Source: Myxococcota bacterium
Lineage (GTDB): Bacteria > Myxococcota_A > UBA9160 > UBA6930
Assembly (NCBI GenBank): GCA_028285625.1
Contig: JANQOX010000022.1
Span: 62,001 to 126,000 of the forward strand
Direction of reading: 5' to 3'
DNA: 64,000 nucleotides
Shown piece after piece: positions 19,492 through 27,928 of the stretch. A program made the translations under genes and the position numbers. The notes beneath the pieces are model-generated. The model was not told where the DNA came from, ran no database searches, and saw only the letters and a list, made by a program, of their open reading frames with translations. How positions within the stretch are numbered: the first letter of the stretch is position 1; the number at the start of each line of letters is the position of its first letter.

Positions 19492-19528
19492 GGCGAACCC
19501 TGGCGGGTACTGCATGAGACGAACCCTG
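19477..19528 (+). repeat. tandem 26-bp duplication at a gene junction
   Basis: Two adjacent 26-bp units (19477-19502 and 19503-19528) differ at one base. Each contains the end of the ATPase reading frame and the beginning of the permease frame. The first unit now encodes the ATPase stop codon and a phantom nine-residue frame that stops in the second; the second unit supplies the permease ATG at 19514. It looks like a recent slip-strand duplication of an original ATGA stop/start overlap. Confidence 0.9.
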
Positions 19529-20305
19529 GCGCTGGTGCGCAAGGAGATCGCGGTGCTCTTCGGATCGCCGCTGGCCTACGTGGCGCTCACCCTGGTCGTG
19601 GTCGTGACGGCGCTGATCTTCTTCGACCACCTTCGCGTCTACAACCAGATCCTGTTCCTGTACGCCACGACGACCATGGGCGGCTTCGAGAGCGACACGG
19701 TCCCCGACTACATCAACCTGCGCGACACCGTGTTCTTTCCGGTCATGGAGACCCTCGGCCTCACCCTGCTCGGCGTGATCCCGCTCGTGACCATGCGCGT
19801 GTTCTCCGAAGAGCGCGCCCGGGGCACCGACGACCTGCTGCTGGCGACGCGCCTCTCGGCCACCCAGATCGTCGCCGGCAAGTTTCTCGTCACCTACGGC
19901 TTCGTGGTGCTGATGATGGCGGCGAGCTTCGTGTACCCCGCCATGGCCGTCTCCCAGGGCGGCGTGGGGGCACAGCACCTGCTCTCGGTCTTCGTCGGCC
20001 TGCTGCTGCATGCCCTGGCCGTCGCCTCGATCGGCCTGGTGTGTTCTGCCTGCACCCAGAGCCAGTTGATCGCCGCCATCTCGGGCTTCGCCGTGGCGTT
20101 CGTGCTTTGGGACTTCAGCTGGGCGAGCGGATTCGTATCCGAGGGGCTGCACGCCGCCCTCGACGCGCTCTCGCTGCACCCGCGCTATGGCGCCTTCGCC
20201 GAGGGCGTGCTGACCGCCGGCAACGTCGTCTATTTCGTCGCGCTGGGCGCGACGGCCTTTGCGCTCACCCGTTTCTCCTACGTCTGGCGGCGGGTCGCAG
20301 GATGA
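19514..20305 (+). CDS. ABC-2 type permease, GldF-like
   Basis: The 263-residue membrane protein has six hydrophobic helices (PLAYVALTLVVVVTALIFF, LGLTLLGVIPLVTM, LVTYGFVVLMMAASFVYPA, FVGLLLHALAVASIGLVCSA, LIAAISGFAVAFVLWDFSWA, VVYFVALGATAFALTRFSYV). It carries the ABC-2 cytoplasmic coupling segment RVFSEERARGTDDLLLATRLS after helix 2. It is the membrane partner of the ATPase upstream. Its stop codon overlaps ATG 20302, the likely ancestral start of the next gene. Confidence 0.88.
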   Translation: MRRTLALVRKEIAVLFGSPLAYVALTLVVVVTALIFFDHLRVYNQILFLYATTTMGGFESDTVPDYINLRDTVFFPVMETLGLTLLGVIPLVTMRVFSEERARGTDDLLLATRLSATQIVAGKFLVTYGFVVLMMAASFVYPAMAVSQGGVGAQHLLSVFVGLLLHALAVASIGLVCSACTQSQLIAAISGFAVAFVLWDFSWASGFVSEGLHAALDALSLHPRYGAFAEGVLTAGNVVYFVALGATAFALTRFSYVWRRVAG

Positions 20306-20342
20306 AGCCGGCCTCTCGACCGACGACGTGGGGCCGGCACTA

Positions 20343-21902
20343 GTGCCCGGTCTCGGCCTCGCAGGGCTGATCGCCATTGCGTTCGGCGTGATTCCGGTGC
20401 TGCTCACCGACGAACTCACGCCGTTCAGCCTGGTCAACTTCGCCCTCGGCGGGCTCGCGATCCTGGCCGGTGCCTTCCGGGCGGTCGCGCGACTGCGCGC
20501 CGCATCGGAGCCGGTCTTTCGCCGCGCCCTGGTGCGCGGCGCGGCCGGCGTGTTGGCGGTGGCGGCCGTGGGCGCGGGCCTCACCTGGCTCGCGGACCGC
20601 AGCGGCGCTCAGCTCGACTGGTCGATGGAAAGCCGCTTCGAGCTCTCGCCCGCCACGCGGCAGGCGCTCGAAGCCGCCGCCGACGGCGAGCCGCTCGAGG
20701 CCTTCCTCTACCGTGACCCCTTCGACCCGCGCATTCGCAGCACGCGACTGCTGCTCGAGACGCTGGCGGCTGCGGGGCCCCTGAGCTTCTCCGAACGCGA
20801 GCTCGACGCGCACCCCGACGAGGAGGACTGCTTCGCCGTGGGCTCGTCCAACACGGTGGTGATCACGCGGGGGGCTGGGCCGCCGTGCTCGCGAAGGTTC
20901 CAGCGCATCGATCGACCCACGGAGGGCACGGCGTTCGAGGCCCTCTACCGCCTGCGCGAGCGCGAGGGCCGCGTGGTCCTGGTCTCGCGAGGCGCCGGCG
21001 AACCCGAACTCGAGCGGCGAGGCGACACGGGTCTCTCCGGGTTCGCGGAGGCCCTGGTGACCGAGGGCTACGAGCCCGTGGGCATCCCGCTCGCTGCGCT
21101 CGATGAGGTCCCCGAGCAGGTGGGGCCGGGCCGCGTGGCCGCGCTGATCGTCCCCGGTCCACGGCGCGCCCTCACCCAGGCGAGTCTCGATGCCCTCGAG
21201 CGCTACCTCGAAGGGGGCGGGCGACTGGTGGCGCTGCTCGAACCCGGCGTCGACACGGGGCTCGAGCCGCTTCTCGCCCGTTGGGGCCTGGACAGCGGCC
21301 CGGAATGGGTGGTGGACCCCTTCTCGGTGGCACTTGCTGGGGGCCGCGAGGGGCTGGCCCCGCTCGCGCGCCACTACGACGCGTACCACCCGGTCACCGA
21401 GCTGCTCTCGGGCGGCCGGGCGAGCTACTTCCCTGGCACGCGCGCCTTCCAGCTGCGCAAGCCGCGGCCTGACGATCGCGTGGACGACCTGGTCAATTCG
21501 AGCGACCGCGCATGGCTCGCTGCAGACCCCGAGGTGCTCGACGGCTGGCCCGCGAGCAGTCCCAAGCCACCGGCCACCGCCGACTACCGTGCGATGGTCG
21601 TGGCCGGCCGCTACCCGCGCACCGGTGAGGCGCGCATCGTGGCCTTTGGCGATTCGGATCTCGCCACCAACCGCTTTGCGCGCACGCTCTACAACCTGGA
21701 CCTGCTGATGAACGCCGTGCACTGGGTGAGCGAGCGCGAGCCCGAGATCACGCTGCGCCCCAAGGTGGGCGTCTCGGGCGCGCTGCAGTTCCCCGTGCCG
21801 CTCGGCAACACCCTGACCATGTTCCAGAGCCTGGGCCTCTTGCTGCCGGAACTGCTGCTGATCGCCGGCGCCATGGTCTGGTTGCGGAGCCGATCGAGCT
21901 GA
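20343..21902 (+). CDS. GldG-like ABC-associated extracytoplasmic protein
   Basis: A 519-residue protein with two N-terminal transmembrane helices (LGLAGLIAIAFGVIPVLLT, ALVRGAAGVLAVAAVGAGL), a large periplasmic domain (FELSPATRQALEAAADGEPL, LIVPGPRRALTQASLDALER) and a C-terminal helix (LGLLLPELLLIAGAMVWLRS). This is the GldG / ABC-type uncharacterised transport layout. The expected start, ATG 20302 in an ATGA overlap with the permease, runs into a TAG after 13 codons; the long frame is in a different phase and must start at GTG 20343, which itself overlaps that TAG. A one-base indel near 20335-20345 would restore a single continuous protein, so this start looks like a rescued frameshift. Confidence 0.82.
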   Translation: MPGLGLAGLIAIAFGVIPVLLTDELTPFSLVNFALGGLAILAGAFRAVARLRAASEPVFRRALVRGAAGVLAVAAVGAGLTWLADRSGAQLDWSMESRFELSPATRQALEAAADGEPLEAFLYRDPFDPRIRSTRLLLETLAAAGPLSFSERELDAHPDEEDCFAVGSSNTVVITRGAGPPCSRRFQRIDRPTEGTAFEALYRLREREGRVVLVSRGAGEPELERRGDTGLSGFAEALVTEGYEPVGIPLAALDEVPEQVGPGRVAALIVPGPRRALTQASLDALERYLEGGGRLVALLEPGVDTGLEPLLARWGLDSGPEWVVDPFSVALAGGREGLAPLARHYDAYHPVTELLSGGRASYFPGTRAFQLRKPRPDDRVDDLVNSSDRAWLAADPEVLDGWPASSPKPPATADYRAMVVAGRYPRTGEARIVAFGDSDLATNRFARTLYNLDLLMNAVHWVSEREPEITLRPKVGVSGALQFPVPLGNTLTMFQSLGLLLPELLLIAGAMVWLRSRSS

Positions 21903-21951
21903 CCGCGTAGGCCGCGGCCCGCATGAGCGCGTGGCGTCGCCGCGTCTCGCC

Positions 21952-22377
21952 CTAGCGCTTCTTCACGCGGGTCGTCGCCAGGGCAAAGCCCTCGGCCCCC
22001 GCGAGCTGGGCCTGATCGAGCACGTAGACCGCGCGCTCCAGCACCACGGTCTTGTCGCCGCGCAGGATCACCATCTTGTCCTCGGCCGTGGCGAGCACGC
22101 CCTCGAGGTGACTGCGCAGGTTCTCGAGCCGGATGTCCTGGCCGTTCACCTGCACGGCGCCGTCCGAGGTCATCGTGACGTTGACCGCCTGGGGCGGCGT
22201 GGTCGACGACTGCTGAGCCTCGGGCAGGTCCACCGTCTTGCCGGTGTTCGCGATCACCGACGAGGTGACCATGAAGATGATCAGCAGGACGAGGAAGACG
22301 TCGGTCAGCGGGGTGATGTTGATCTCGGCGACGATGCCGCCGCCATCCTCACCCTCGGGCAGGGCTGAGGCTCCCAT
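21952..22377 (-). CDS. exbD: ExbD/TolR-family biopolymer transport protein
   Basis: The 141-residue protein has the single N-terminal transmembrane helix of the family with the proton-path Asp (ITPLTDVFLVLLIIFMVTSS; Asp at residue 26) and a periplasmic domain (GKTVDLPEAQ). ExbD/TolR forms a proton-driven motor with ExbB/TolQ in the inner membrane. ATG 22377 was chosen for its GGGGAGG ribosome binding site. It overlaps the upstream exbB by 29 bases. Its partners seem to be the TonB/TolA-like gene on the other side of the divergent promoter. Confidence 0.9.
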   Translation of the reverse strand: MGASALPEGEDGGGIVAEINITPLTDVFLVLLIIFMVTSSVIANTGKTVDLPEAQQSSTTPPQAVNVTMTSDGAVQVNGQDIRLENLRSHLEGVLATAEDKMVILRGDKTVVLERAVYVLDQAQLAGAEGFALATTRVKKR

Positions 22378-23038
22378 GGCCCACCTCCCCATCGCCGCCA
22401 CCCTGGCTCTCGGGCCCGGCTTCGACGAACAGCAGTGCCTGCACGAAGCGCTCGCTGGCCCGCGTGCACGTGCCGGCGATCGCCGACACCCGCACCTGGA
22501 GCCAGTTGAAGAGTGCGAGCGCGAGGATGGCCACCAGCAGGCCCACGGCCGTCGCGATCAGCGCCTCCGAGATGCCTGCGGAGACCACCTCGAAGCCCGC
22601 GTCGCCGGACTCGGCGATGGCGCCGAAGGCGACCATGATGCCGACCACGGTGCCGAGCAGACCGATGTAAGGCGCGAGCGATCCCACGGTGCCGATGAAC
22701 CACAGGCCACGGCGAAGCTCGGTGAGCATCTCCTGCCGGGCCGTGTTCAGCACCTCGTTCAGGTCTTCGAGCGCGATGTTGCGCCAGCGAAGACCCTCGC
22801 CGAAGACCTCGGCCATGGGCGTGCGCGACGCCTCGCACAGCGTCCGCGCCGCGGAGATGTCGCTGCGCACGAGCGTGTCCACGAGCTTGCGCGTGAGCTC
22901 GCGCGTCTGCGCATCGAGCCCGCGGTACTTCCAGAGCCGCTCGATGCCGATGGCCAGCACCACCATCGAGAGCACGCCCAACGGGTAGACCGTCAGGCGT
23001 CCCTGGTGAAGGAGCTCGAGGAGCTCGCTCAGTTCCAT
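22349..23038 (-). CDS. exbB: ExbB/TolQ-family proton channel protein
   Basis: The 229-residue protein has three membrane segments: PLGVLSMVVLAIGIERLWKY near residues 19-38, then GTVGSLAPYIGLLGTVVGIM, the family signature at about 117-136, and IATAVGLLVAILALALFNWL. Together with ExbD it would convert proton flow into force on a TonB-like partner. GTG 23044 or ATG 23038 could be the start. The C-terminal 20 residues are Gly-rich and encoded in the overlap with exbD. Confidence 0.9.
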   Translation of the reverse strand: MELSELLELLHQGRLTVYPLGVLSMVVLAIGIERLWKYRGLDAQTRELTRKLVDTLVRSDISAARTLCEASRTPMAEVFGEGLRWRNIALEDLNEVLNTARQEMLTELRRGLWFIGTVGSLAPYIGLLGTVVGIMVAFGAIAESGDAGFEVVSAGISEALIATAVGLLVAILALALFNWLQVRVSAIAGTCTRASERFVQALLFVEAGPESQGGGDGEVGHGSLSPARG

Positions 23039-23452
23039 GTTCACGGTGTGGTCCCCCCGGAGATCACGGCCATTTCGGCAATATGTGACACGAGCCTTTC
23101 GGCGACTTGTGGCACGAACGCAGTTGCGCGCTGCCTGCACGAGGCGCGCGGCGCGCCCGACAATGCCTGAATGGTGAGTGCCCCGCCGACCGATGACGTT
23201 ACCTGAATCGTTCTCATCGACACCCCCATAGTGCTCTGTTACTTTGACTCTCCGGCGGGGTTTCCGGTTCCGTGACGGCTACTTGCAACATCTGTCGACG
23301 TCGAGCCCCTGCGCGGCACACCGCTGCGCACGCGCTACACCCCAGCTGCCGGCTCGAGGAAGCATCGCTTTGCTCCCCGGAGGGCTGAACCCGAGCGCCG
23401 GCTACGGGTTCCAAACCCCTGGGCAGGCACACCCGGTGCGAGACGCACGCTC
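23039..23452. promoter_or_regulatory. 414-bp divergent intergenic region between exbB and the TonB-like gene
   Basis: No gene is visible here. The exbB-proximal part carries two imperfect 23-bp direct repeats (see 23073-23119). The rest is lower in G+C than its surroundings in places (TTACTTTGACTCTCC near 23241-23255) and probably holds both promoters, but I see no convincing -35/-10 pair. Confidence 0.45.
23073..23119. repeat. two direct repeats upstream of exbB
   Basis: TTTCGGCAATATGTGACACG (from 23073) and TTTCGGCGACTTGTGGCACG (from 23097) begin two 23-bp copies identical at 18 of 23 positions. They are spaced 24 bp apart, about two helical turns, 35 bases upstream of exbB. They may be tandem regulator sites. 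Confidence 0.45.
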
Positions 23453-24580
23453 ATGACCGACCGCATCACGATCGGCAGGCGCCGCAAGCGCAAGAGCCCG
23501 ATGCACACCCGTCGCATCGGTGGGCTGGCCCATGCCAGCGCGGGTGCGGCCGCAGCGGGGGATTTCCCCGGCAGCGAGATGCCCGAGCCGGAGAGCACCC
23601 GGGGCCGGCTGGTCAGCGGCGCGGTCTCCCTGCTCCTGCACGCCAGTCTGATCGCGGCGCTGATCCTCGCGGTCTGGCTCGCCCCGGAAGAGGTGGTCGA
23701 GGAGATCATCGAGATCACGCGCATCGAAGAAGAAGTGGTCGAGCAGGAGCCGGCCCCCGCCCCCCGCGTGATTGCCGAGACCAGCGGACGCTTCGACCCG
23801 GCCCCCATGGCGCTGCCGCCCCAGATCGTGAACCCCGTGGTGGTCCAGCGAGCCGCGCCGGTGATCAGTGCCGACCAGCTCCAGATCGACACCGTGAACC
23901 CGGTCCAGGCGCCCCGCGAGATCACGCGGGCGGCCGCCGTGGTCGAGCAGGCGCGGGCCTTCCAATCGGTGGCCGCCGCCACCACGTCGCCGGTGGCCGT
24001 GGACGCCACGGCGCCCGCCATCCGCGGCCCCATCGAGATCCAGGCGCCCAGCGGCATCCAGTCGGGCCCCCGCCAGGTGGTGACCGGGGCGACCGTGGGC
24101 GTTGCCGCGCCCGGGGCGCTCGGTACGGGCTCGTCGGTCAAGGAAGGCATCGCCTCGGGGCGCGACGTCTTCGGGGCCAAGGAGGGCGCGCGCGCCCAGG
24201 TGAACTGGGCCGTCGGCCCCGGCGGCCGCGGCCGCGGCGGTGCCGGACTCGGCGAGGGCGGTGTGACCTGGGACCAGTGCATGAGCCGCGCGGAGGTGCA
24301 GTCCTACCTCGGCCGCGTGAAGAATCGCGTGCTCTCGCGGTGGGTGCTGCCGCCCGGCATCGACGCAGACAAGCACGTGACCCTGCGCTTCGTACTCGAC
24401 CCGGCCGGCACCGCGAACCGCGTCGAGTTCGTCTCGACCGCGAACGACGTGCTCGGGGAGAGCGCCGTGCGGGCCATGCGCTCGGCCTCGCCCTTCGACC
24501 CCATGAACGCGCAGGTGCGTTGCCTCGCCAACCACTCGCTCCAGGCGACGTTCCGCAACCCGTCGGTGGCCTCGAACTAG
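23453..24580 (+). CDS. TonB/TolA-like energy-transducing protein
   Basis: The 375-residue protein has a basic cytoplasmic N terminus (RRRKRKSPMHTRR), one transmembrane helix (LVSGAVSLLLHASLIAALIL) and an acidic then Pro/Ala-rich periplasmic spacer (EEVVEEIIEITRIEEEVVEQ). A C-terminal TonB-type domain follows (YLGRVKNRVLSRWVLPPG; VTLRFVLDPAGTANRVEFVS). Two Cys residues (DQCMSRAE and VRCLANHS) could form a disulfide in that domain. It would take energy from the divergent ExbB-ExbD motor to an outer-membrane target. The giant repeat protein gene follows after three bases, making it the prime candidate partner. TolA- and AgmX-like proteins share this layout. Confidence 0.85.
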   Translation: MTDRITIGRRRKRKSPMHTRRIGGLAHASAGAAAAGDFPGSEMPEPESTRGRLVSGAVSLLLHASLIAALILAVWLAPEEVVEEIIEITRIEEEVVEQEPAPAPRVIAETSGRFDPAPMALPPQIVNPVVVQRAAPVISADQLQIDTVNPVQAPREITRAAAVVEQARAFQSVAAATTSPVAVDATAPAIRGPIEIQAPSGIQSGPRQVVTGATVGVAAPGALGTGSSVKEGIASGRDVFGAKEGARAQVNWAVGPGGRGRGGAGLGEGGVTWDQCMSRAEVQSYLGRVKNRVLSRWVLPPGIDADKHVTLRFVLDPAGTANRVEFVSTANDVLGESAVRAMRSASPFDPMNAQVRCLANHSLQATFRNPSVASN

Positions 24581-24583
24581 CGC

Positions 24584-27500
24584 GTGCACACCCCTTGCTC
24601 CGGTGCCGCGGGCCGCGCGCTCGCCTTGGTCGTCTGCCTTCTCCTCGCCCTCGCAGGCGGGTCCGCGCTCGCCGCGCCGCCGGTGGTGCTGCTGTTCGAT
24701 GAGAGCGAGCAGCTGAAGGAGAAGCAGAGCGACACCAACGGCGATGGCCGCTACGACGAGTACGTCTACTACCAGGGCGGCAAGCCCCAGCGCGCCGAGC
24801 AGGACACGAACCACGACGGCACGGCCGACCTGTTCATCTTCTTCGGCCCCGACGAGAAGCCCGCGCGCCAGGAGCGCGACACCAACCACGACGGCAAGGT
24901 CGACCAGTGGCTCGAGTTCGTAGCCGGCCAGCCGGGCGTGCAGAAGGACGACCACGACTTCGACGGCAAGCCCGACGCCACGCTCTACTACGAGGCCGGG
25001 GTGCCGGTCCGCCGCGAAGAGGACACCAACTTCGACGGCAAGGTCGACCGGCGCATCGCCTACAAGAACGGCGAACCGCACATCGTCGAAGAAGACCCCG
25101 ACGGCGACGGGCGCCCGGACATGCGGGCCGAACTGCTCCCCGACGGCACCAAGCTACGCGAAGAGCAGGACACCACGGGCGACGGGCGATTCGACGTCAC
25201 CATCCACTACGAGAACGGCCAGAAGGTGCGGGTGGAAGAAGACACCAATGCCTCGGGCCGCGTCGACCGGGTCACCGAGTACCAGGGCGACCTCATCAGC
25301 CAGCGCCGGGTCGACACTACGGGCGACGGGCGATTCGATACCGAGAGCCGCTACGAGGGCGGCGAAGAGCGCCGCCAGGTGCGCGACGCCGACCAGGACG
25401 GGACGCCCGAGATCGTGGTGACCTTCCTCCCCGGCGGCGCTCGCGAGACCGAGGTCTTCGACGAGGACGATGACGGGCGCCCCGAGATGCGGCGCGCCTA
25501 CGAGAACGACGTCAAGGCCCGCGAAGAGGCCGACACCAACGCAGACGGCCGTTTCGACCTGGTCACCACCTACGTCGGCGGCGTGGTGGCGCGCACCGAG
25601 GCCGACAGCAACCACGACGGCCGCAAGGACGTCTTCGTCGACCACCAGAACGGGCTGCGCGCCCGTCAAGAAGAAGACCAGAACCACGACGGAAGAGTCG
25701 ACGTGGTCTTCACCTACGAAGCCGACGGCGAACGCATCGCCACCGAGGAGCGCGACGCCGACTTCGACGGCCGCTACGAGATGAAGGCCCAGTACGATGC
25801 CGGCGAGGTCTCGCGCAAGGTCTTCGACAGCAAGGGCAGCGGCAAGCCCGACCGCGTCGAGTACTGGGGCGAGGGCCGCCTGGTGCGGGTCGAACTGGAC
25901 GAGGACTTCGACGGGCGGCCCGACCTGTGGAACTTCTACGACCCGGGCGGCCGGCTCGAGAAGCAGGAACAGGACACGACGAAGGACGGCGAAGTCGACA
26001 CCTGGGTGACGCTGGCCGTGGGCACCGGCAAGGAGCTGCGCGTGCTGAAGGACACCGACGCCGACGGCGTGGTGGACAGCTGGCGCAGCAACGACGACAC
26101 CGGTGCCACCCGGAGCCTCGAAGAAGACAAGAACCGCGACGGCAAGCCCGACCGTGTCGTCTTCTTCGAGAACGGCCAGCCCGCCCGCTTCGAAGAGGAC
26201 ACCGACTTCGACGGCGTGAAGGACCTGCGCGGCACGCTCGGTGCGGGTGGCGTGGTGCTGAGCGAAGAGCGCAACACCGCCGAGGGCGATGGGTTCGACC
26301 TGAAGGTCGTCTACGAAGACGGTGCGAAGGTACGAGAAGAGAAGGACACCCGCGGCGACGGCAAGGCCGACGTGATCACCACCTTTTCCGGGGGCCAGCA
26401 GACGCTCCAGGAGCAGGACACCACCGGCGACGGGCGCTTCGACACCCGCCTGCATTTCGAGAACGGCACCCGCTCACGCCAGGAGCGCGACACCACGGGC
26501 GATGGCCAGGTGGACCAGATCGCCTACTACGACGCGGCCGGCGAGACCCTGCGCGAAGAGGTCGACCGCAACGCCGACCAGAAGCCGGATTTCAAGCGCC
26601 ACTACGAAGGCGGCGCCGTCGCCCGAGAAGAAGAGGACAAGGACCACGACGGCCGCTTCGAGCTGGTCACCACCTTCGCGGGCGGTGCGGCCGTGAAGTC
26701 GGAGCAGGACGTGGACGGCGACGGGCGTGCGGACGTCGTCGTCACCTACGAGGGCGGGCGCAAGCAGCGCCAGACCGAAGACCGCGACCAGGACGGGCGC
26801 ATCGACGTCGTCACGACCTTCGACGCCGAAGAGCGACCGCTGAGGGTCGAAGAGGACCAGGACGAGGACGGCCGCCTCGAGACCACGAGCCAGTTCGAGG
26901 CGGGGACCCTCGCCCGGGTCGAGCGCGACCGCGACGGCGACGGACAGGTGGACGTGCGCGTCGCCTTCGAAGGCGGCGAAGAGGCCAGTCGCCAGCAGGA
27001 CGACGACTTCGACGGCGTGTTCGAGGTGCAGGTGGCCGGCGGCTCGGGCGGGACCCAGCGGCAGACCCTGGACAAGAACGCCGACGGCAAGCCCGACCTG
27101 GTGCGCGAGCTCGATGCCGACGGCAACGTGCTCAGCCAGGAAGAAGACCGCAACTTCGACGGCAAGCCCGACGTCGTCGTCGAATACAAGGCCGGCAACA
27201 AGTCGCGCCTGCGCCAGGACAGCACCGGCCAGGGCTGCTTCGACCTCGAAGAGCGCTACGACGCCGCCGGCGCGATCACCACACAGAACCGCGACGAGAA
27301 CGGCGACTGTAAGTTCGACCTGTGGACGAGCCTGAAGGGAGGCTCCGTGATCTGGCAGGCCCAGGATCAGCGCGGCGAAGGCAAGCCCACCGTGCTCACG
27401 CGGTACAAGAACGACGCCGCGTCGATCCAGGAGATCCGGCCCGAGGGCAAGAAGCGCCCCGACACCAAGGTGTTCTTCGGCTCGGACGGCAATCCGCGCA

Positions 27501-27874
27501 GCCAGTGCGTGGACACCACCGGCAATGGCCGGCTCGACACGCTCTATCGCCTCGAGGCGGGCGTCGTGTCGGTGGGACTCGCGGATGCCAATGGCGACGG
27601 CCAGATCGACCAGCGGCAGCACTTCACCGGCGGTGTGCTGTCACACATCGAGGTCGACACCAACGGCGATGGCCGGCCCGACGTGGTGCAGTACCTGGAG
27701 GGCGGCCAGGTGGTGCGCCAGTGCGAGGACAGCACCTTCAGCGGCACGATCGACCGCTGCTTCGCAGGACAGGAACTCGTGGAGACCACCGGCATCACCG
27801 ACGTGAGCAAGCCCTTTCCCGAGATGACCTGTGGCACCTTCCATCCTGCCTGGCGCCAGGTGAAGACGCAGTAG
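24584..27874 (+). CDS. giant secreted protein with about 42 DxDxDG calcium-loop repeats
   Basis: The 1096-residue protein has a Sec signal peptide (ALALVVCLLLALAGGSALA) and then about 42 tandem repeats of 23-28 residues running to the C terminus. Each repeat has an EF-hand-like loop (DTNGDGRYD, DTNHDGKVD, DTTGDGRFD), a short strand with aromatic residues (YVYYQGG, TIHYENG) and a Glu/Arg-rich end. Such loops normally bind Ca2+. Repeats 22, 26, 37 and 38 have decayed loops. Cys residues occur only near the C terminus, where a non-repeat tail (EMTCGTFHPAWRQVKTQ) ends the protein. GTG 24584 lies three bases after the TonB-like gene, so coupling is likely. It could be a surface fibre, adhesin or periplasm-spanning element; no enzyme domain is visible. 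Confidence 0.85.
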   Translation: MHTPCSGAAGRALALVVCLLLALAGGSALAAPPVVLLFDESEQLKEKQSDTNGDGRYDEYVYYQGGKPQRAEQDTNHDGTADLFIFFGPDEKPARQERDTNHDGKVDQWLEFVAGQPGVQKDDHDFDGKPDATLYYEAGVPVRREEDTNFDGKVDRRIAYKNGEPHIVEEDPDGDGRPDMRAELLPDGTKLREEQDTTGDGRFDVTIHYENGQKVRVEEDTNASGRVDRVTEYQGDLISQRRVDTTGDGRFDTESRYEGGEERRQVRDADQDGTPEIVVTFLPGGARETEVFDEDDDGRPEMRRAYENDVKAREEADTNADGRFDLVTTYVGGVVARTEADSNHDGRKDVFVDHQNGLRARQEEDQNHDGRVDVVFTYEADGERIATEERDADFDGRYEMKAQYDAGEVSRKVFDSKGSGKPDRVEYWGEGRLVRVELDEDFDGRPDLWNFYDPGGRLEKQEQDTTKDGEVDTWVTLAVGTGKELRVLKDTDADGVVDSWRSNDDTGATRSLEEDKNRDGKPDRVVFFENGQPARFEEDTDFDGVKDLRGTLGAGGVVLSEERNTAEGDGFDLKVVYEDGAKVREEKDTRGDGKADVITTFSGGQQTLQEQDTTGDGRFDTRLHFENGTRSRQERDTTGDGQVDQIAYYDAAGETLREEVDRNADQKPDFKRHYEGGAVAREEEDKDHDGRFELVTTFAGGAAVKSEQDVDGDGRADVVVTYEGGRKQRQTEDRDQDGRIDVVTTFDAEERPLRVEEDQDEDGRLETTSQFEAGTLARVERDRDGDGQVDVRVAFEGGEEASRQQDDDFDGVFEVQVAGGSGGTQRQTLDKNADGKPDLVRELDADGNVLSQEEDRNFDGKPDVVVEYKAGNKSRLRQDSTGQGCFDLEERYDAAGAITTQNRDENGDCKFDLWTSLKGGSVIWQAQDQRGEGKPTVLTRYKNDAASIQEIRPEGKKRPDTKVFFGSDGNPRSQCVDTTGNGRLDTLYRLEAGVVSVGLADANGDGQIDQRQHFTGGVLSHIEVDTNGDGRPDVVQYLEGGQVVRQCEDSTFSGTIDRCFAGQELVETTGITDVSKPFPEMTCGTFHPAWRQVKTQ

Positions 27875-27928
27875 CCGCTCGGTGCCGGGCCCACCCCCAT
27901 CCGTCGCATACGCGACGAGGAGGCCCCC

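Noticed and set aside
23105..23130. Sigma-54-like TGGCAC...TTGC upstream of exbB
   Set aside because: The GG-to-GC spacing is 13 bases instead of 10, and the orientation does not serve exbB.
24584..27874. Possible TolC/RTX toxin interpretation of the Asp-rich repeats
   Set aside because: The repeats are 23-28 residues with DxDxDGxxD, not the nine-residue GGxGxDxUx RTX motif, and there is no C-terminal secretion signal for type I export; a Sec signal is present instead.
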